This document shows, piece by piece, positions 53,545 to 64,000 of a stretch of 64,000 nucleotides of DNA; position 1 is the first letter of the stretch, and every line of letters starts with the position of its first letter. Location: the NCBI RefSeq assembly GCF_009858335.1, contig NZ_VMSE01000002.1:248001-312000 (forward strand), given 5' to 3'. The translations under genes were made by a program, and so were the position numbers. The notes beneath the pieces were generated by a model that saw only the letters and a program-made list of their open reading frames with translations, was not told the DNA's origin and did no database searches. This stretch comes from Methylovorus glucosotrophus (GTDB taxonomy: Bacteria; Pseudomonadota; Gammaproteobacteria; Burkholderiales; Methylophilaceae).

Positions 53545-54894
53545 CTAAAGCAGCCCGGTCAGATATAGGAAAATCGCAACAATCGCCAAGGGTGAAATAT
53601 AACGTATGGTAAAGCGCCATGCACGATAGGCTAGTGGTGAAATGTCCAGCTCTTCTGCCACATGGGAGGTCTTCATGTACCAGCCGGCAAACACGGCCAT
53701 GCACAGTCCACCCAGTGGCAGCATGATGGTGGTAGTCAGTTTGTCCAGCGTATCAAAAATGCCGAGACCAAATAGCAGGCGAATGTCTTGCCAAAGATTG
53801 AACGAGAGCAGGACGGCGATGCCCAGCAGCCAGTCGGCAATGCCAATCAGCCAGGCTGACTGTTTGCGGTTCAATCGGCTGTTTTCCGTGATCCAGGCAA
53901 CGGCGGGCTCCACCAGTGAAATCGCCGACGTCCAGGCGGCAAACGCGACCAGAACAAAAAACAGCACGCCCATGATTGTTCCCATGGGCATGCGGCCAAA
54001 GGCGATGGGCAGCGTCTGGAAAATCAGGCCGGGGCCTGCGCCTGGTTCCAGATGATTGGCAAACACCAATGCAAAAATGGCGATGCCAACCAGCAGGCCG
54101 ACCAGCGTATCAGCCAGGGCAATATAGATGGAGGTACGGGCAATGGAAACATGACGTTGCAGATAGGAGCCGTAGACCATGACAGCGCCCATGCCCAGGC
54201 TGAGTGAGAAAAACGCATGACCAAGGGCAGAGAGCACCGCAGTGGGCGTGACTTTGGAAAAGTCGGGCGTGAACATGAAATGAAGCGCCGCGTGAAAATC
54301 CCCAACCGACATGCTGTAGCCCAGCAGCACCAGCAAAATGGCAAACAGGGAGGGCATCAGTATCTTGTTGGCCTGCTCCAGCCCGGCATTGACGCCACGT
54401 GCCACCACGCCCAGCGTCATGCCGATGAACATGGTATGCCAAAGCGCTAGCTCAACAGGCGATGCCAGAAACTGCTGAAAGGCGCTCGCTGCTCGCTCCC
54501 CATCCATGCCGATGAAGCTGCCGCGAGCCGCTTCCACCACGTAATGCAGAATCCACCCCGCAATCACACTGTAGAAAGCCAGTATCAAGATACCGGCGAA
54601 CAGCCCCATGACGCCCACCCATTTCCAGTGCCTGCTGCTGCCAGCCTCCTGCGCCAGCGCATGCATGCCATCGATGGGGTTACGCTGGGCGCGGCGCCCC
54701 AACATGATTTCGCACATCATGAGCGGGATGCCGACAATCGCGATGCAGGCGAGAAATACCAGCACAAAGGCACTGCCGCCATTGACGCCGGTCATGTAGG
54801 GGAATTTCCAGATATTGCCAAGACCAATGGCAGAACCCGCAGTAGCCAGCATGAATGTCCAGCGATTTGACCAGTGACTGCGGGCTTGGCTCAT
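53545..54894 (-). CDS. Sodium-dependent neurotransmitter:sodium symporter family transporter
   Basis: 449 residues, about 12 helices. The beginning WSNRWTFMLATAGSAIGLGNIWKFPY is the LeuT/NSS Na+-site helix, and NGGSAFVLVFLACIAIVG follows. Likely a Na+-coupled amino acid importer in the inner membrane. It comes 10 bp after the AGCS symporter gene, and RidA follows, consistent with amino acid uptake and clean-up. Confidence 0.93.
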   Translation of the reverse strand: MSQARSHWSNRWTFMLATAGSAIGLGNIWKFPYMTGVNGGSAFVLVFLACIAIVGIPLMMCEIMLGRRAQRNPIDGMHALAQEAGSSRHWKWVGVMGLFAGILILAFYSVIAGWILHYVVEAARGSFIGMDGERAASAFQQFLASPVELALWHTMFIGMTLGVVARGVNAGLEQANKILMPSLFAILLVLLGYSMSVGDFHAALHFMFTPDFSKVTPTAVLSALGHAFFSLSLGMGAVMVYGSYLQRHVSIARTSIYIALADTLVGLLVGIAIFALVFANHLEPGAGPGLIFQTLPIAFGRMPMGTIMGVLFFVLVAFAAWTSAISLVEPAVAWITENSRLNRKQSAWLIGIADWLLGIAVLLSFNLWQDIRLLFGLGIFDTLDKLTTTIMLPLGGLCMAVFAGWYMKTSHVAEELDISPLAYRAWRFTIRYISPLAIVAIFLYLTGLL

Positions 54895-54904
54895 CGTCTA
54901 TGCC

Positions 54905-56227
54905 TTATCCCTTGAAGTAGCGATCTGTTTCCGCCTTGATCACCTTGGAAAGTACCAGCAGGCCGATCAGATTGGGAATCGCCATCATGCCATTCATCAG
55001 GTCCGAGAAATTCCACACCAGTTCCAGGCTGATGCTGGCACCCACGGCGACCGCCAGGGTGAACACCAGACGATAAATCTTGATACTGCGGAAGCCGAAC
55101 AGGTATTCCACCGCTTTTTCGCCGTAGTAATTCCAGCCGATGAGGGTGGAGTAGGCAAACAGCGCGGTTGAAATGGCGACGATGTATTTGCCAGTGTCGC
55201 CCAGGGTTTCCGCCATGCTGATGCTGGTGAGCTGGCCTGCGCTGACGCCGTGCTTCCAGGCCGTGGCGGTGAGGATGATGAGGGCGGTCATGGTGCACAC
55301 CACCAGCGTATCAATAAAGGTTTGCGTCATGCTCACCAGTGCCTGGCTGACCGGGTCTTTGGTGCGAGCGGCGGCGGCGGCAATGGGCGCCGAGCCGAGG
55401 CCGGATTCATTGGAAAACACGCCGCGGGCAATGCCATAACGCATGGCGGCGGCGACCGTGGCCCCGGCAAAGCCACCACCGGCGGCGGCCGGGCTGAAGG
55501 CATGATGGAAGATCAGATAAAACGCATGCGGGATTTCGCTAAAGTTGTAGGCCAGCACCACCAGGCCGCTACCCACGTACACCAAGATCATGAGTGGCAC
55601 CAGATAAGAGGTGAACTTGCCGATGGACTTGATGCCGCCGATGATCACGAGGCCGGTCAGCACCATGAGGATAAAGCCGGTGAGCTCGGTGGGAATATGA
55701 AAGGTGGATTTGAAGATTTCTGCCGTGGCATTGGCCTGCGCCATATTGCCGATACCAAAGGCGGCACAGGCGGTAAAGAAAGCGAACAGGGCGCCAAGCC
55801 ACGGCATGCCCACGCCTTTTGCCAGGTAGTACATGGGGCCGCCGCGCATGCCATGTGGGCCTTTTTCACGGTATTTGATGGCGAGGACGGCTTCTGAATA
55901 TTTGGTCACCATGCCGACCAGGCCAGTCATCCACATCCAGAACACGGCGCCGGGCCCGCCCAGGGTAATGGCGGTGGCAACGCCGACAATATTGCCTATG
56001 CCCACGGTCGCGGCAAGCGCGGTCATCAGCGCTGCAAAGTGGCTGATATCGCCATCATGCCCGACTTCTTTTTTGAAAATCAGCTTGAATGCCAGTGGCA
56101 GGGTGCGGAACTGCAAACCCTTGAGCAGCACGGTCAGATAGAGGCCGGTGCCCACCAGCAGGATCAGCATGGGGGGCCCCCAGATCCAGCTGGATAATGT
56201 GGCGATGACGCTTTCAATGGTTTGCAT
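54905..56227 (-). CDS. Sodium:alanine/glycine symporter (AGCS family)
   Basis: 440 residues, about 11 helices. TVGIGNIVGVATAITLGGPGAVFWMW (about 95-120) and NESGLGSAPIAAAAARTKDPVSQALVSM (about 277-304) are AGCS signatures. Imports alanine or glycine with Na+. First gene of the symporter pair; the 50-bp gap to hemF contains only a short GGGAGTTATAAATG-type start region. Confidence 0.94.
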   Translation of the reverse strand: MQTIESVIATLSSWIWGPPMLILLVGTGLYLTVLLKGLQFRTLPLAFKLIFKKEVGHDGDISHFAALMTALAATVGIGNIVGVATAITLGGPGAVFWMWMTGLVGMVTKYSEAVLAIKYREKGPHGMRGGPMYYLAKGVGMPWLGALFAFFTACAAFGIGNMAQANATAEIFKSTFHIPTELTGFILMVLTGLVIIGGIKSIGKFTSYLVPLMILVYVGSGLVVLAYNFSEIPHAFYLIFHHAFSPAAAGGGFAGATVAAAMRYGIARGVFSNESGLGSAPIAAAAARTKDPVSQALVSMTQTFIDTLVVCTMTALIILTATAWKHGVSAGQLTSISMAETLGDTGKYIVAISTALFAYSTLIGWNYYGEKAVEYLFGFRSIKIYRLVFTLAVAVGASISLELVWNFSDLMNGMMAIPNLIGLLVLSKVIKAETDRYFKG

Positions 56228-56277
56228 TTATAACTCCCTTTTTACAGGGATTATAAGCACAAACCGCGCCGATCAAG

Positions 56278-57177
56278 CTAACCCAGCCAGTTTTTATCGA
56301 TGAGGAAGTCGCTGTAGAGACGGGCTTCAGGCGAGCCTGCTTCGGGTTTCCAGTCATAGCGCCATTTGACGATGGGGGGCATGGAAAGCAGGATGGATTC
56401 GGTGCGGCCATTCGATTGCAGGCCAAACAGCGTGCCGCGGTCATACACCAGGTTGAATTCCACATAGCGGCCACGACGATAGGCCTGGAAATCGCGCTCG
56501 CGCTCGCCATACGCCATGTCTTTGCGGCGCTGCACGATAGGCATGTAAGCCTGAATGAAGGCATCGCCCACATTGCGGATCAGGGCAAAGCTCTGCTCAA
56601 AGCCCAGCTCATTGAAATCATCAAAGAAGATGCCGCCTATGCCGCGTGGCTCCTTGCGATGCTTGAGGTGGAAATATTCATCGCAATGCTGCTTGAAGGC
56701 GGGGTAATACTGGCTGCCAAATGGCGCGAGCGCTTCGCGGCAAAGGCGGTGAAAGTGAATGGCGTCTTCTTCAAACCCGTAATACGGCGTCAGGTCCATG
56801 CCGCCGCCAAACCACCAGATCGGCTCTTCACCGGGCTTTTCCGCAACAAAAAAGCGCACATTCATGTGCACGGTGGGGATGTAAGGGTTACGCGGATGAA
56901 ACACCAGCGAGACGCCCATGGCTTTCCAGCTGCGGCCCGCCGCTTCCGGGTGTGCCACGCTGGCGGATGGCGGCAACTTGTTGCCAATCACATGCGAAAA
57001 GCCCACGCCTGCACGTTCAAACACATTACCTTCTTCCAGCAGGCAGGAAGTGCCGCCGCCGCCTTCCGGCCGCTGCCAGCTGTCGTTGAGGAAATTCTTG
57101 CCATCAATCAGCTCAATTGCCTCAACGATGCGGCTTTGCAGACCTTGCAGATAGTCATATACAGCGTCGGAATTCAT
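56278..57177 (-). CDS. hemF: Oxygen-dependent coproporphyrinogen III oxidase
   Basis: 299 residues from ATG 57177 ([22 protein letters not shown]); a longer frame overlaps tsaC with unlike sequence. Core: [50 protein letters not shown] and [25 protein letters not shown]. Converts coproporphyrinogen to protoporphyrinogen with O2, so the organism is at least partly aerobic. 13 bp after tsaC. Confidence 0.97.
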   Translation of the reverse strand: MNSDAVYDYLQGLQSRIVEAIELIDGKNFLNDSWQRPEGGGGTSCLLEEGNVFERAGVGFSHVIGNKLPPSASVAHPEAAGRSWKAMGVSLVFHPRNPYIPTVHMNVRFFVAEKPGEEPIWWFGGGMDLTPYYGFEEDAIHFHRLCREALAPFGSQYYPAFKQHCDEYFHLKHRKEPRGIGGIFFDDFNELGFEQSFALIRNVGDAFIQAYMPIVQRRKDMAYGERERDFQAYRRGRYVEFNLVYDRGTLFGLQSNGRTESILLSMPPIVKWRYDWKPEAGSPEARLYSDFLIDKNWLG

Positions 57178-57190
57178 GCGGTGCTCCGGT

Positions 57191-57736
57191 TTAGGGGCGC
57201 AAAATGCGTCCGGTGATGAGGTCTTGTATGGTCGATGGCTTGCGGGCGCCGCCGGTGAGTCCGGCGATGACGCGTACGCGCTGCCCGAAAAGCTGGCGGC
57301 ATTTACGGGTGGTTTTGGCCGACGCATGACCCGCCTTGTTGGCACTGGTGGAGACCAGGGCCATGCCTGCCATGCGGCAAAGTCTCGCCGACAGAGGGTG
57401 TGCTGTCACTCGCACGGCAAGCGAGGGATGACGGCCATGCAGCCAGATGGGGCAGTCTTCGGCGTGCGGCACCAGCCAGGTATGCGGGCCGGGCCAGGTG
57501 GTGGCAACCCGTGCTTGCTGCTCGGGGCTTAAGGGTGCGATCAGGCGCTTGAAGCGCGTCTGCTGATCGCCAATCAGGATCAGCCCTTTGCGCTGCGGCC
57601 GACCCTTGAGACGCAGTATGCGCTGCACGCCCAGGCGGCTATGTGGATCACACCCCAGTCCGAAACAGGACTCGGTAGGGTAGGCAATGACCCCGCCATG
57701 ACGCAGGTAATGCCGCAACTCGCGTGCATTCATCAT
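57191..57736 (-). CDS. tsaC: Threonylcarbamoyl-AMP synthase (TsaC/YrdC)
   Basis: 181 residues, the short YrdC-only form. [18 protein letters not shown] (17-34), [15 protein letters not shown] (about 42-56) and [12 protein letters not shown] with STSANKAG are the family's nucleotide/threonine sites. First enzyme of tRNA t6A37 formation. Between purD (12 bp) and hemF (13 bp), all minus strand. Confidence 0.95.
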   Translation of the reverse strand: MMNARELRHYLRHGGVIAYPTESCFGLGCDPHSRLGVQRILRLKGRPQRKGLILIGDQQTRFKRLIAPLSPEQQARVATTWPGPHTWLVPHAEDCPIWLHGRHPSLAVRVTAHPLSARLCRMAGMALVSTSANKAGHASAKTTRKCRQLFGQRVRVIAGLTGGARKPSTIQDLITGRILRP

Positions 57737-57748
57737 CGCCGATTATCC

Positions 57749-59017
57749 TCAGGATTTGACGGCGCGGTAGCCGATATCCTTGCGCATCTGCGCGCCATCA
57801 AAGCGAATCTCTTCGGCGATCTGGTAAGCACGGCTTTGTGCGTATTTCACGGTTTCGCCCAGCGCGGTAACGCAGAGTACACGGCCACCGCTGGTCAGCA
57901 CGCGGCCATCTTCCAGGCGGGTGCCGGCATGAAACACATGGGCATCCTGCAGATCACGCGGCAAGCCGGTGATTTCATCACCCGTGCGCGGGGTGTCAGG
58001 GTAATTGGCCGCTGCCATCACCACGCCCAGCGCGGTACGGCGATCCCAGTCCACCGTTGCCTGATCCAGAGTGCCGTTGACGGCGTGCTCGGCCAGACCC
58101 ACGAGGTCTGTTTTGAGGCGCAGCATGATGGGCTGGGTTTCCGGGTCGCCCATGCGGCAGTTGAATTCCAGTGTCTTGACGTCGCCTTCAGGCGTAATCA
58201 TCAGGCCTGCATACAAAAAGCCGGTGTAGGGGATGCCATCTTTTGCCATGCCTGCCACGGTGGGGGCAATGATTTCGCGCATCACCTTGGCGTGTATGTC
58301 AGGAGTGACCACAGGGGCGGGGGAGTAGGCCCCCATGCCGCCGGTGTTGGGGCCCTGGTCGCCATCCAGCAGGCGTTTGTGGTCCTGGCTGGTGGCCAGT
58401 GGCAGGATATTCTTGCCATCGACCATCACGATAAAGCTGGCTTCTTCGCCCGTCAGGAATTCTTCGATGACCACGCGGGCACCGGCAGCTCCCAGCTTGT
58501 TGTCGGCCAGCATGGCGTCAATGGCGGCGTGTGCTTCGTCTTCATCCATCGCTACCACCACGCCCTTGCCAGCGGCCAGGCCATCGGCCTTGATGACGAT
58601 AGGCGCGCCTTGCTCACGCACGTAGTCATGGGCAGCGGCGGCATCGGTAAACGTGGCATAAGCCGCGGTCGGAATGCCATGACGAATCATGAAGGCCTTG
58701 GCGAAATCCTTGGAGCTTTCCAGCTGGGCAGCGGCCTTGGTCGGGCCGAAAATCTTCAGGTCATTGGCACGGAACGCATCTACCACACCCTGCGAAAGCG
58801 GGGCTTCCGGGCCGACGATGGTCAGGGCGATCTGCTCCTTGAGTGCAAACTCCAGCAGATCCGCTACCGAGGAAACAGGAACATTGACCATGTCCGGGTT
58901 AAGTGCGGTGCCTGCATTGCCCGGCGCGACATAGACGCGGCTGATATTGGGGTTTTGCGTAACTTTCCAGGCCAGTGCGTGTTCGCGGCCACCGCTGCCA
59001 ATGACGAGTACTTTCAT
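57749..59017 (-). CDS. purD: Phosphoribosylamine-glycine ligase
   Basis: 422 residues. ATP-grasp enzyme of purine synthesis (second step): MKVLVIGSGGREHALAWK, TIVGPEAPLSQGVVDAF, IKADGLAAGKGVVVA (ATP-grasp) and ARVVIEEFLTGEEASF are all present, full length. It follows purH by 99 bp. Confidence 0.98.
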   Translation of the reverse strand: MKVLVIGSGGREHALAWKVTQNPNISRVYVAPGNAGTALNPDMVNVPVSSVADLLEFALKEQIALTIVGPEAPLSQGVVDAFRANDLKIFGPTKAAAQLESSKDFAKAFMIRHGIPTAAYATFTDAAAAHDYVREQGAPIVIKADGLAAGKGVVVAMDEDEAHAAIDAMLADNKLGAAGARVVIEEFLTGEEASFIVMVDGKNILPLATSQDHKRLLDGDQGPNTGGMGAYSPAPVVTPDIHAKVMREIIAPTVAGMAKDGIPYTGFLYAGLMITPEGDVKTLEFNCRMGDPETQPIMLRLKTDLVGLAEHAVNGTLDQATVDWDRRTALGVVMAAANYPDTPRTGDEITGLPRDLQDAHVFHAGTRLEDGRVLTSGGRVLCVTALGETVKYAQSRAYQIAEEIRFDGAQMRKDIGYRAVKS

Positions 59018-59116
59018 GTTGTTAACCCTGTGCTATGTGAACAATGCCCCGCGATCTGAGCAATGGGCATTCCGCATAATCGGAAAGCCCATCCAGATGC
59101 GCAGGGCATGGCATGT

Positions 59117-60703
59117 TTAGTGACGGAAATGACGAATGCCGGTGAGCACCATGGCGATGCCATGCTCATCCGCGGCAGCAATGACTTCTTCATCGCGAAT
59201 GCTGCCACCTGGCTGAATAACGCAAGCAGCACCGGCTTCAGCCAGCACGTCCACCCCATCGCGGAACGGGAAGAAAGCATCGGAAGCCACGGCAGAACCT
59301 TGCAGGGACAGGCCGGCATTTTGCGCCTTGATGGCGGCGATTTTGGTGCTATCCACGCGGCTCATCTGGCCTGCGCCCACGCCCAGCGTCATGCCATTGC
59401 CACAGAAGACGATGGCATTGGATTTGACATACTTGGCCACGCGCCAGGCGAAGAGCAGATCTTGCAGCTGTTGCGGTGTAGGCTGTGTGCGGGTAACCAC
59501 CTTGAGATCAGACAGGCTGAGCTCGTGGTTGTCCGCAGTCTGAATCAGCAGGCCCGAGCCCACGCGCTTGGTGTCATGCGAATTGCGGCCTTGCTCCCAG
59601 GCGCTGCTGCCACCGGGTGGTAATGCAATCTTGAGCACGCGCACATTGGCCTTGGCCTTGAAAATCGCCAGCGCATCGGCCGTGAAGTCAGGGGCAATCA
59701 GTACTTCAACAAACTGCTTGGCAACGGCTTCTGCCGCGGCAGCATCCACAGTCTGGTTGAAGGCGATAATGCCGCCGAATGCCGAGGTCGTGTCCGTCTG
59801 GAAAGCCTTGCTGTACGCTTCGAGCGCGGTCGCGCCTACGGCAACGCCACAAGGGTTGGCATGCTTGACGATCACGCAGGCGCCACTGTCAAAGCTCTTC
59901 ACGCATTCCCAGGCGGCATCGGCATCAGCGATGTTGTTGTAGGAAAGCTCCTTGCCCTGCAACTGTTCGGCGGTGACCAGTGAGCCAGGTGCCGGGTACA
60001 AGTCGCGGTAGAACGCCGCCTGCTGGTGCGGGTTTTCGCCATAGCGCAGGTCTTGCACCTTGACGAAGCGGCCATTGGTTTGTGCAGGGAATGCGCTGCG
60101 GGTGCCATCGGTATTGATGGAAGAAAGATAATCGCTGATGGCGGCATCGTAGTTGCTGATGCGGTTGAACGCGGCGACGGACAGCGCAAAGCGTGTGGAC
60201 TGGCTGGTGGCGCCACCCGTGCTCTTCATCTCATCCAGCACGGCGGCGTATTGCGATGCATCGGTCAGCACCACGACGTCTTTCCAGTTCTTGGCGGCGG
60301 AGCGCACCATGGCCGGGCCACCGATGTCGATGTTTTCAATCGCATCTTCCAGCGTACAGTCGGCCTTGGCAACAGTGGCCTCGAACGGATAAAGATTCAC
60401 GCACAGCAAATCAATATTGGGGATGCCCGCTTCCTGCATGGCGCTTACATGTTCGGGCAGATCGCGACGGCCCAGCAGACCGCCGTGCACCTTGGGATGC
60501 AGCGTTTTGACGCGGCCATCCAGCATTTCAGGAAAGCCGGTGTAATCACTGACTTCAATCACCGGAATCTGGTGATCGCGAAACAGCTTAGCCGTGCCGC
60601 CAGTCGAGAGGATTTCGACGCCAAAGGCGTGCAGGCTTTGGGCAAATTCGACGATGCCTGCCTTGTCGGAAACGCTGATGAGTGCTCTTTTGATGATGGC
60701 CAT
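59117..60703 (-). CDS. purH: Bifunctional AICAR formyltransferase / IMP cyclohydrolase
   Basis: 528 residues. N-terminal cyclohydrolase domain ([39 protein letters not shown]) and C-terminal transformylase with [11 protein letters not shown] and the catalytic Lys-His pair, ending [25 protein letters not shown]. Last two steps of IMP synthesis. Between fis (113 bp) and purD. Confidence 0.98.
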   Translation of the reverse strand: MAIIKRALISVSDKAGIVEFAQSLHAFGVEILSTGGTAKLFRDHQIPVIEVSDYTGFPEMLDGRVKTLHPKVHGGLLGRRDLPEHVSAMQEAGIPNIDLLCVNLYPFEATVAKADCTLEDAIENIDIGGPAMVRSAAKNWKDVVVLTDASQYAAVLDEMKSTGGATSQSTRFALSVAAFNRISNYDAAISDYLSSINTDGTRSAFPAQTNGRFVKVQDLRYGENPHQQAAFYRDLYPAPGSLVTAEQLQGKELSYNNIADADAAWECVKSFDSGACVIVKHANPCGVAVGATALEAYSKAFQTDTTSAFGGIIAFNQTVDAAAAEAVAKQFVEVLIAPDFTADALAIFKAKANVRVLKIALPPGGSSAWEQGRNSHDTKRVGSGLLIQTADNHELSLSDLKVVTRTQPTPQQLQDLLFAWRVAKYVKSNAIVFCGNGMTLGVGAGQMSRVDSTKIAAIKAQNAGLSLQGSAVASDAFFPFRDGVDVLAEAGAACVIQPGGSIRDEEVIAAADEHGIAMVLTGIRHFRH

Positions 60704-60816
60704 GATGTCAGTTGATGTCTGTGTGGGTCAGTAAATATGCGTCGTTAAATTGAAGCGGGAAAAATAAAACAGGAAAACATGTAGCGCAGCAGGAAGCGGC
60801 CGTGGCCGCCTGGCGG

Positions 60817-61050
60817 TTATTCAATCTGGTAAAGCTGCATCTTCTTGCGCAGGGTGTTGCGATTGAGGCCGAGAATCTCGGCAGCCTTGCTCTGGTTGCC
60901 CCCGGCACGATGCAGCACGTATTCGAGCATGGGTTTTTCCACGCAGCCCATCACCATGTCATACACGGCGTGGGGCGGCTGGCCATCCAGGTCTTTGAAA
61001 TATTCATCCAGGGCAGCCCGGATACAGGCGGCGACGTCTTTGTTACTCAT
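60817..61050 (-). CDS. fis: Nucleoid-associated regulator Fis
   Basis: 77 residues, betaproteobacterial short form. C-terminal helix-turn-helix GGNQSKAAEILGLNRNTLRKKMQ is the Fis signature. Binds and bends DNA, coordinating rRNA and growth-phase genes. 2 bp after dusB, the conserved dusB-fis operon. Confidence 0.96.
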   Translation of the reverse strand: MSNKDVAACIRAALDEYFKDLDGQPPHAVYDMVMGCVEKPMLEYVLHRAGGNQSKAAEILGLNRNTLRKKMQLYQIE

Positions 61051-61052
61051 AT

Positions 61053-62084
61053 TCAGGCCGCCATCGCTTGGTCGTCGGAGGAGTCAGTCTCGGGGACATA
61101 TTGCAGACGCTGGTCGTGCTGCAGCAACTGGCTGAAGAACTGGCTGATGGCTGCCTGTTGCTCGTCTACGGTTTGCAACTGATTCATGTGGTGGCGGAAA
61201 TTCGCGGAATCCTTCAGCCCCTTGGTATACCAGGAGATATGCTTGCGCGCCACGCGCATGCCGGTCAGCTCGCCGTAAAAGTCATACAGGTCCTGCACAT
61301 GGTCCAGCATCACTTGGTGAATTTCGCTTACTTCGGGTGGCGGCAGATGCTCGCCGGTTTCGAGGAAATGCGCAATCTCACGGAAAATCCAAGGGCGACC
61401 CTGCGCCGCACGGCCTATCATCACGGCATCGGCCTGGGTGTATTCCAGCACAAACTTGGCTTTTTCCGGGGTGGTGATATCGCCATTGGCGATCAACGGA
61501 ATCTTGATGGCTTGCTTGACGGCGGCAATGGTGTCGTACTCGGCATCGCCGTTATACAGGCAAGCCCGGGTGCGGCCATGCATGGCCAAGGCTTGAACGC
61601 CGATGTCTTCCGCCATGCGCGCCACGGCCACAGCGTTGCGGTTGTTCTTGTCCCAGCCGGTACGGATTTTCAGGGTCACCGGCACATCCACGGCGGCCAC
61701 CACTGCTTTCAGAATCTGCGATACCAGCGGCTCATCCTTGAGCAAGGCCGAGCCGGCCATCACATTGCAAATCTTCTTGGCCGGACAACCCATGTTGATA
61801 TCGATGATCTGCGCACCGTTATCCACATTGTGCTTGGCGGCTTCCGCCATCATCTTCGGGTCTGCCCCGGCGATCTGCACCGAAATCGGCTCCACTTCGC
61901 CCTCGTGGTTGGCGCGGCGCAAGGTCTTGGCACTGCCATACAGCAACGAGTTCGACGTCACCATCTCGGAAACAGCCAGCCCTGCCCCCAGCTTCTTGCA
62001 TAGCATGCGGAAAGGCCGATCCGTCACGCCTGCCATAGGCGCAACCACCAGATTGTTTTTTAGTTTGTATGGGCCGATTTGCAC
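61053..62084 (-). CDS. dusB: tRNA-dihydrouridine synthase B
   Basis: About 343 residues from a GTG at 62084 (read as MQIGPYKLKNNLVVAPMAGVTDRPFR), which matches the family start; the longer frame to 62207 adds a hydrophobic stretch unlike DusB. FMN-binding and catalytic segments: PMAGVTDRPFRMLC, INMGCPAKKICNVMAGSALL (catalytic Cys) and HGRTRACLYNGDAEY. Reduces tRNA uridines. Upstream partner of fis. The 311 bp between this start and the MHS transporter gene hold only a small hairpin (62314-62327) and no gene. Confidence 0.93.
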   Translation of the reverse strand: MQIGPYKLKNNLVVAPMAGVTDRPFRMLCKKLGAGLAVSEMVTSNSLLYGSAKTLRRANHEGEVEPISVQIAGADPKMMAEAAKHNVDNGAQIIDINMGCPAKKICNVMAGSALLKDEPLVSQILKAVVAAVDVPVTLKIRTGWDKNNRNAVAVARMAEDIGVQALAMHGRTRACLYNGDAEYDTIAAVKQAIKIPLIANGDITTPEKAKFVLEYTQADAVMIGRAAQGRPWIFREIAHFLETGEHLPPPEVSEIHQVMLDHVQDLYDFYGELTGMRVARKHISWYTKGLKDSANFRHHMNQLQTVDEQQAAISQFFSQLLQHDQRLQYVPETDSSDDQAMAA

Positions 62085-62395
62085 TGAAGCTGAAACCTTG
62101 GACAAAGTCCGTACGATGATTGTGGAAAAGCTGCCTATTTTATATGCAAACGGCAGGCGCGCAAAACGAAAAATTGTAATTAGTGGGCTTGACAAGAGTA
62201 AAAGCATGCCTCTGCTAGCTTGTTGATTCCCTTAATACTATCGAGATTGTCCCGTGCCCCGTCCCAGGGCAGAGTCAGGCAAAAACACTTACCTTGCTGA
62301 ACCACATTTTCTGGCATCAGAATGCCTGAAAAGTGGGCTTCACGCGATGGATGCTTTATGCTGGCGCCACCCCGATACCATAAGCACATATCCCG

Positions 62396-63667
62396 ATGAA
62401 CATGCAGCCGACATCTACCCCTTCCACCACCCGCATCGCCTTTGCCAGCTTCATCGGCACGGCCATTGAGTTCTATGATTTTTACATCTACGCCATGGCG
62501 GCGGCACTGGTGATCGGGCAGGTGTTCTTCCCGGCGGAGGCGCCAGCGGCACAGTCGCTCAATGCCTTTTTGACCTTTGGCATTGCCTTTCTGGCGCGGC
62601 CGCTGGGGGCGGTGCTGTTTGGGCATTTTGGTGACAGGGTGGGGCGCAAGGTGACGCTGGCGGCATCGTTGCTGTTGATGGGGATTAGCACGCTGCTGAT
62701 AGGCGTGCTGCCGGGCTATGCCGAATGGGGCGTGTGGGCGCCTGTGGTGTTGTGCCTGTTGCGCTTTGGTCAGGGCCTGGGGCTGGGCGGTGAATGGGGT
62801 GGAGCGGCCCTGCTGGCTACCGAACATGCGCCGGAGGGGCGGCGTGCCTGGTTTGGCATGTTTCCGCAGTTGGGGCCATCCGTGGGCTTTTTGCTGGCGA
62901 CCTTGAGTTTTCTTGGTTTAAGCCTGTGGCTGACAGATGCTGAATTCAAGGCCTGGGGCTGGCGCGTGCCGTTTATTGCCAGTGCCTTGCTGGTGGTGGT
63001 AGGCTTGTATGTACGCTTTACGCTGGCCGAAACGCCGGCCTTTGCCGCCGTGCTGGCTCACAAAGCCACCCATACCCTGCCGGTGGGCGCCTTGCTGAAG
63101 ACCCATGCGCGTGCCGTGCTACTGGGCGCACTGGCGATGGGCGTGTGCTACAACCTGTTTTACACCGCGACGGTGTTTTGCCTGAGCTATGGCACCGGCA
63201 CGCTGGGCATATCGCGCCCGGTTTTTCTGGGCATGCTGTGCGTGGCGATTCTGGCGATGACGCTGGCGACGCCCTTGGCCGCTGCCTGGAGTGATCGTAT
63301 CGGCCGTCGACCGGTGTTGCTGCGCGGAGCGCTGGCCGCCATGCTAGCGGGGTTTCTGCTGGCACCTGCGTTGCAGAGTGGTTCATTGTTGCTGGTGACG
63401 GCCTATCTCGCGTTGCTGTTATTCCTCATGGGCGTGACCTTTGCCCCCATGGGCGCGTTTTTGCCCGAGCAGTTCCCGGCTGCCATGCGCTACAGTGGCG
63501 CCGGGCTGGCATATAGCCTGGGCGGCATCCTCGGCGCCTCGCTGGCACCTGCCATTTCGCAAGCACTGGTGCAGCAGGGCGGATTGGCGTGGGTGGGCGG
63601 CTATGTGTCGGTGATGGCGGGGTTGAGCGCGCTGGCCGTGCTGGGGCTCAGGGCGCGGGCTGGGTAA
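62396..63667 (+). CDS. MHS-type MFS metabolite:H+ symporter
   Basis: 423 residues, 12 helices. [28 protein letters not shown] (start) and [21 protein letters not shown] are MHS (ProP/ShiA/KgtP) features; [22 protein letters not shown] also. Transports an organic acid, osmolyte or similar with protons; substrate not deducible. Its last 20 nt overlap the end of the convergent YkgJ-like gene. Confidence 0.92.
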   Translation: MNMQPTSTPSTTRIAFASFIGTAIEFYDFYIYAMAAALVIGQVFFPAEAPAAQSLNAFLTFGIAFLARPLGAVLFGHFGDRVGRKVTLAASLLLMGISTLLIGVLPGYAEWGVWAPVVLCLLRFGQGLGLGGEWGGAALLATEHAPEGRRAWFGMFPQLGPSVGFLLATLSFLGLSLWLTDAEFKAWGWRVPFIASALLVVVGLYVRFTLAETPAFAAVLAHKATHTLPVGALLKTHARAVLLGALAMGVCYNLFYTATVFCLSYGTGTLGISRPVFLGMLCVAILAMTLATPLAAAWSDRIGRRPVLLRGALAAMLAGFLLAPALQSGSLLLVTAYLALLLFLMGVTFAPMGAFLPEQFPAAMRYSGAGLAYSLGGILGASLAPAISQALVQQGGLAWVGGYVSVMAGLSALAVLGLRARAG

Positions 63668-63908
63668 GTTGTTCCAGTTCGCCTAGCCAGCGGATGGCGT
63701 GCTCGCGGCTGGTGCCGCACATGGCGGGTTCTGGTTGCAGGCCGCCGCAAAAGTGAGGGCGCTCGGGCTGGCCGAAGATGGCGCAGCGCAGGTCATCCGT
63801 TAATTGTATGCAGCGCACGCCGGCTGGTTTGCCATGCGGCATGCCGGGGATGGGGCTGGTGATGGAGGGGGCGATGCAGCAGGCGCCGCAGTCGGGGCGA
63901 CAATCCAT
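63648..63908 (-). CDS. YkgJ family cysteine cluster protein
   Basis: 86 residues. [16 protein letters not shown] carries the CxxxCxxCC cluster start, with further cysteines at RCIQL, RCAIFG, FCGGL and MCGTS: the CxCC-box family of presumed metal-cluster proteins of unknown role. Its ATG overlaps the stop codon of the gene upstream (TAATG), implying coupling. Confidence 0.85.
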   Translation of the reverse strand: MDCRPDCGACCIAPSITSPIPGMPHGKPAGVRCIQLTDDLRCAIFGQPERPHFCGGLQPEPAMCGTSREHAIRWLGELEQLTQPAP

Positions 63909-64000
63909 TACATGGCTTGCCAGGGGAAACCGGCTTGCGTCACGCCTTGCGTGATGTCGGCCATGGCAGCGGCCACCTGCTCAGCTGGGCCTTTGACCCC
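63908..64000 (-). CDS. C-terminal fragment of an unidentified gene
   Basis: Thirty codons plus TAA read [20 protein letters not shown] and end FPWQAM on the minus strand, open to the window edge. The stop overlaps the YkgJ-like start. Too short to identify. Confidence 0.5.
   Translation of the reverse strand, partial: GVKGPAEQVAAAMADITQGVTQAGFPWQAM

Overview
The window reads as a chromosomal segment of a moderately GC-rich betaproteobacterium. Gene order (secY-infA-rpmJ-alpha operon; dusB-fis-purH-purD-tsaC-hemF) and the look of the proteins suggest the Nitrosomonadales, most likely a Methylophilaceae-type methylotroph. That placement is an inference from protein appearance, not a database match.

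Layout. 1-3.6 kb: end of the ribosomal protein/RNA polymerase alpha cluster (secY end, infA, rpmJ, rpsM, rpsK, rpsD, rpoA, rplQ) closed by a strong terminator. 3.6-11.8 kb: housekeeping genes (glutaredoxin-like protein, mgtE, MscS-type channel, fatty acid desaturase, rpmG-rpmB, dut-coaBC, a putative HExxHxxGxxD metalloprotease, radC). 11.8-18.5 kb: a three-gene minus-strand cluster of two transglutaminase-like proteins and a circularly permuted ATP-grasp/alpha-E protein, a predicted but functionally obscure peptide-ligating or peptide-cleaving system. 18.9-35.8 kb: a long minus-strand nitrate/nitrite assimilation locus: nasR, then nrtA-nrtB-nrtC, a porin, a small NarX/PilJ-like sensor, cobA, nirB, a NarK-type transporter, a PP2C-kinase fusion, nirD, nasA and a small exported protein. 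The 415 bp between nasR and nrtA carries an NtrC-like palindrome, a perfectly spaced sigma-54 promoter, two tandem hexaloop hairpins and an intrinsic terminator: the parts expected for nitrogen-controlled initiation followed by NasR (ANTAR) antitermination.

35.8-42.3 kb: an ABC exporter with a duplicated tail relic, three tiny envelope/stress-type genes, cstA-ybdD and a TIGR03643 gene. 42.3-46.15 kb: an AT-richer foreign block, read here as an integron gene-cassette array without a visible integrase (CALIN). Seven attC sites in various states of decay separate short unknown genes, most of them small membrane proteins. The block lies between a relic of the lgt 3' end (42265-42360) and the intact lgt gene (46152-46934). 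It is the most accessory and least explained part of the window.

46.1-64 kb: lgt, a PAS-GGDEF-EAL protein, ilvD, a hexose-6-phosphate mutarotase-like gene, a cytochrome c, ridA, two sodium symporters, hemF, tsaC, purD, purH, fis, dusB, an MHS-type transporter, a YkgJ-like cysteine cluster protein and the tail of a further gene. No rRNA, tRNA, CRISPR array, transposase or integrase gene was recognised.
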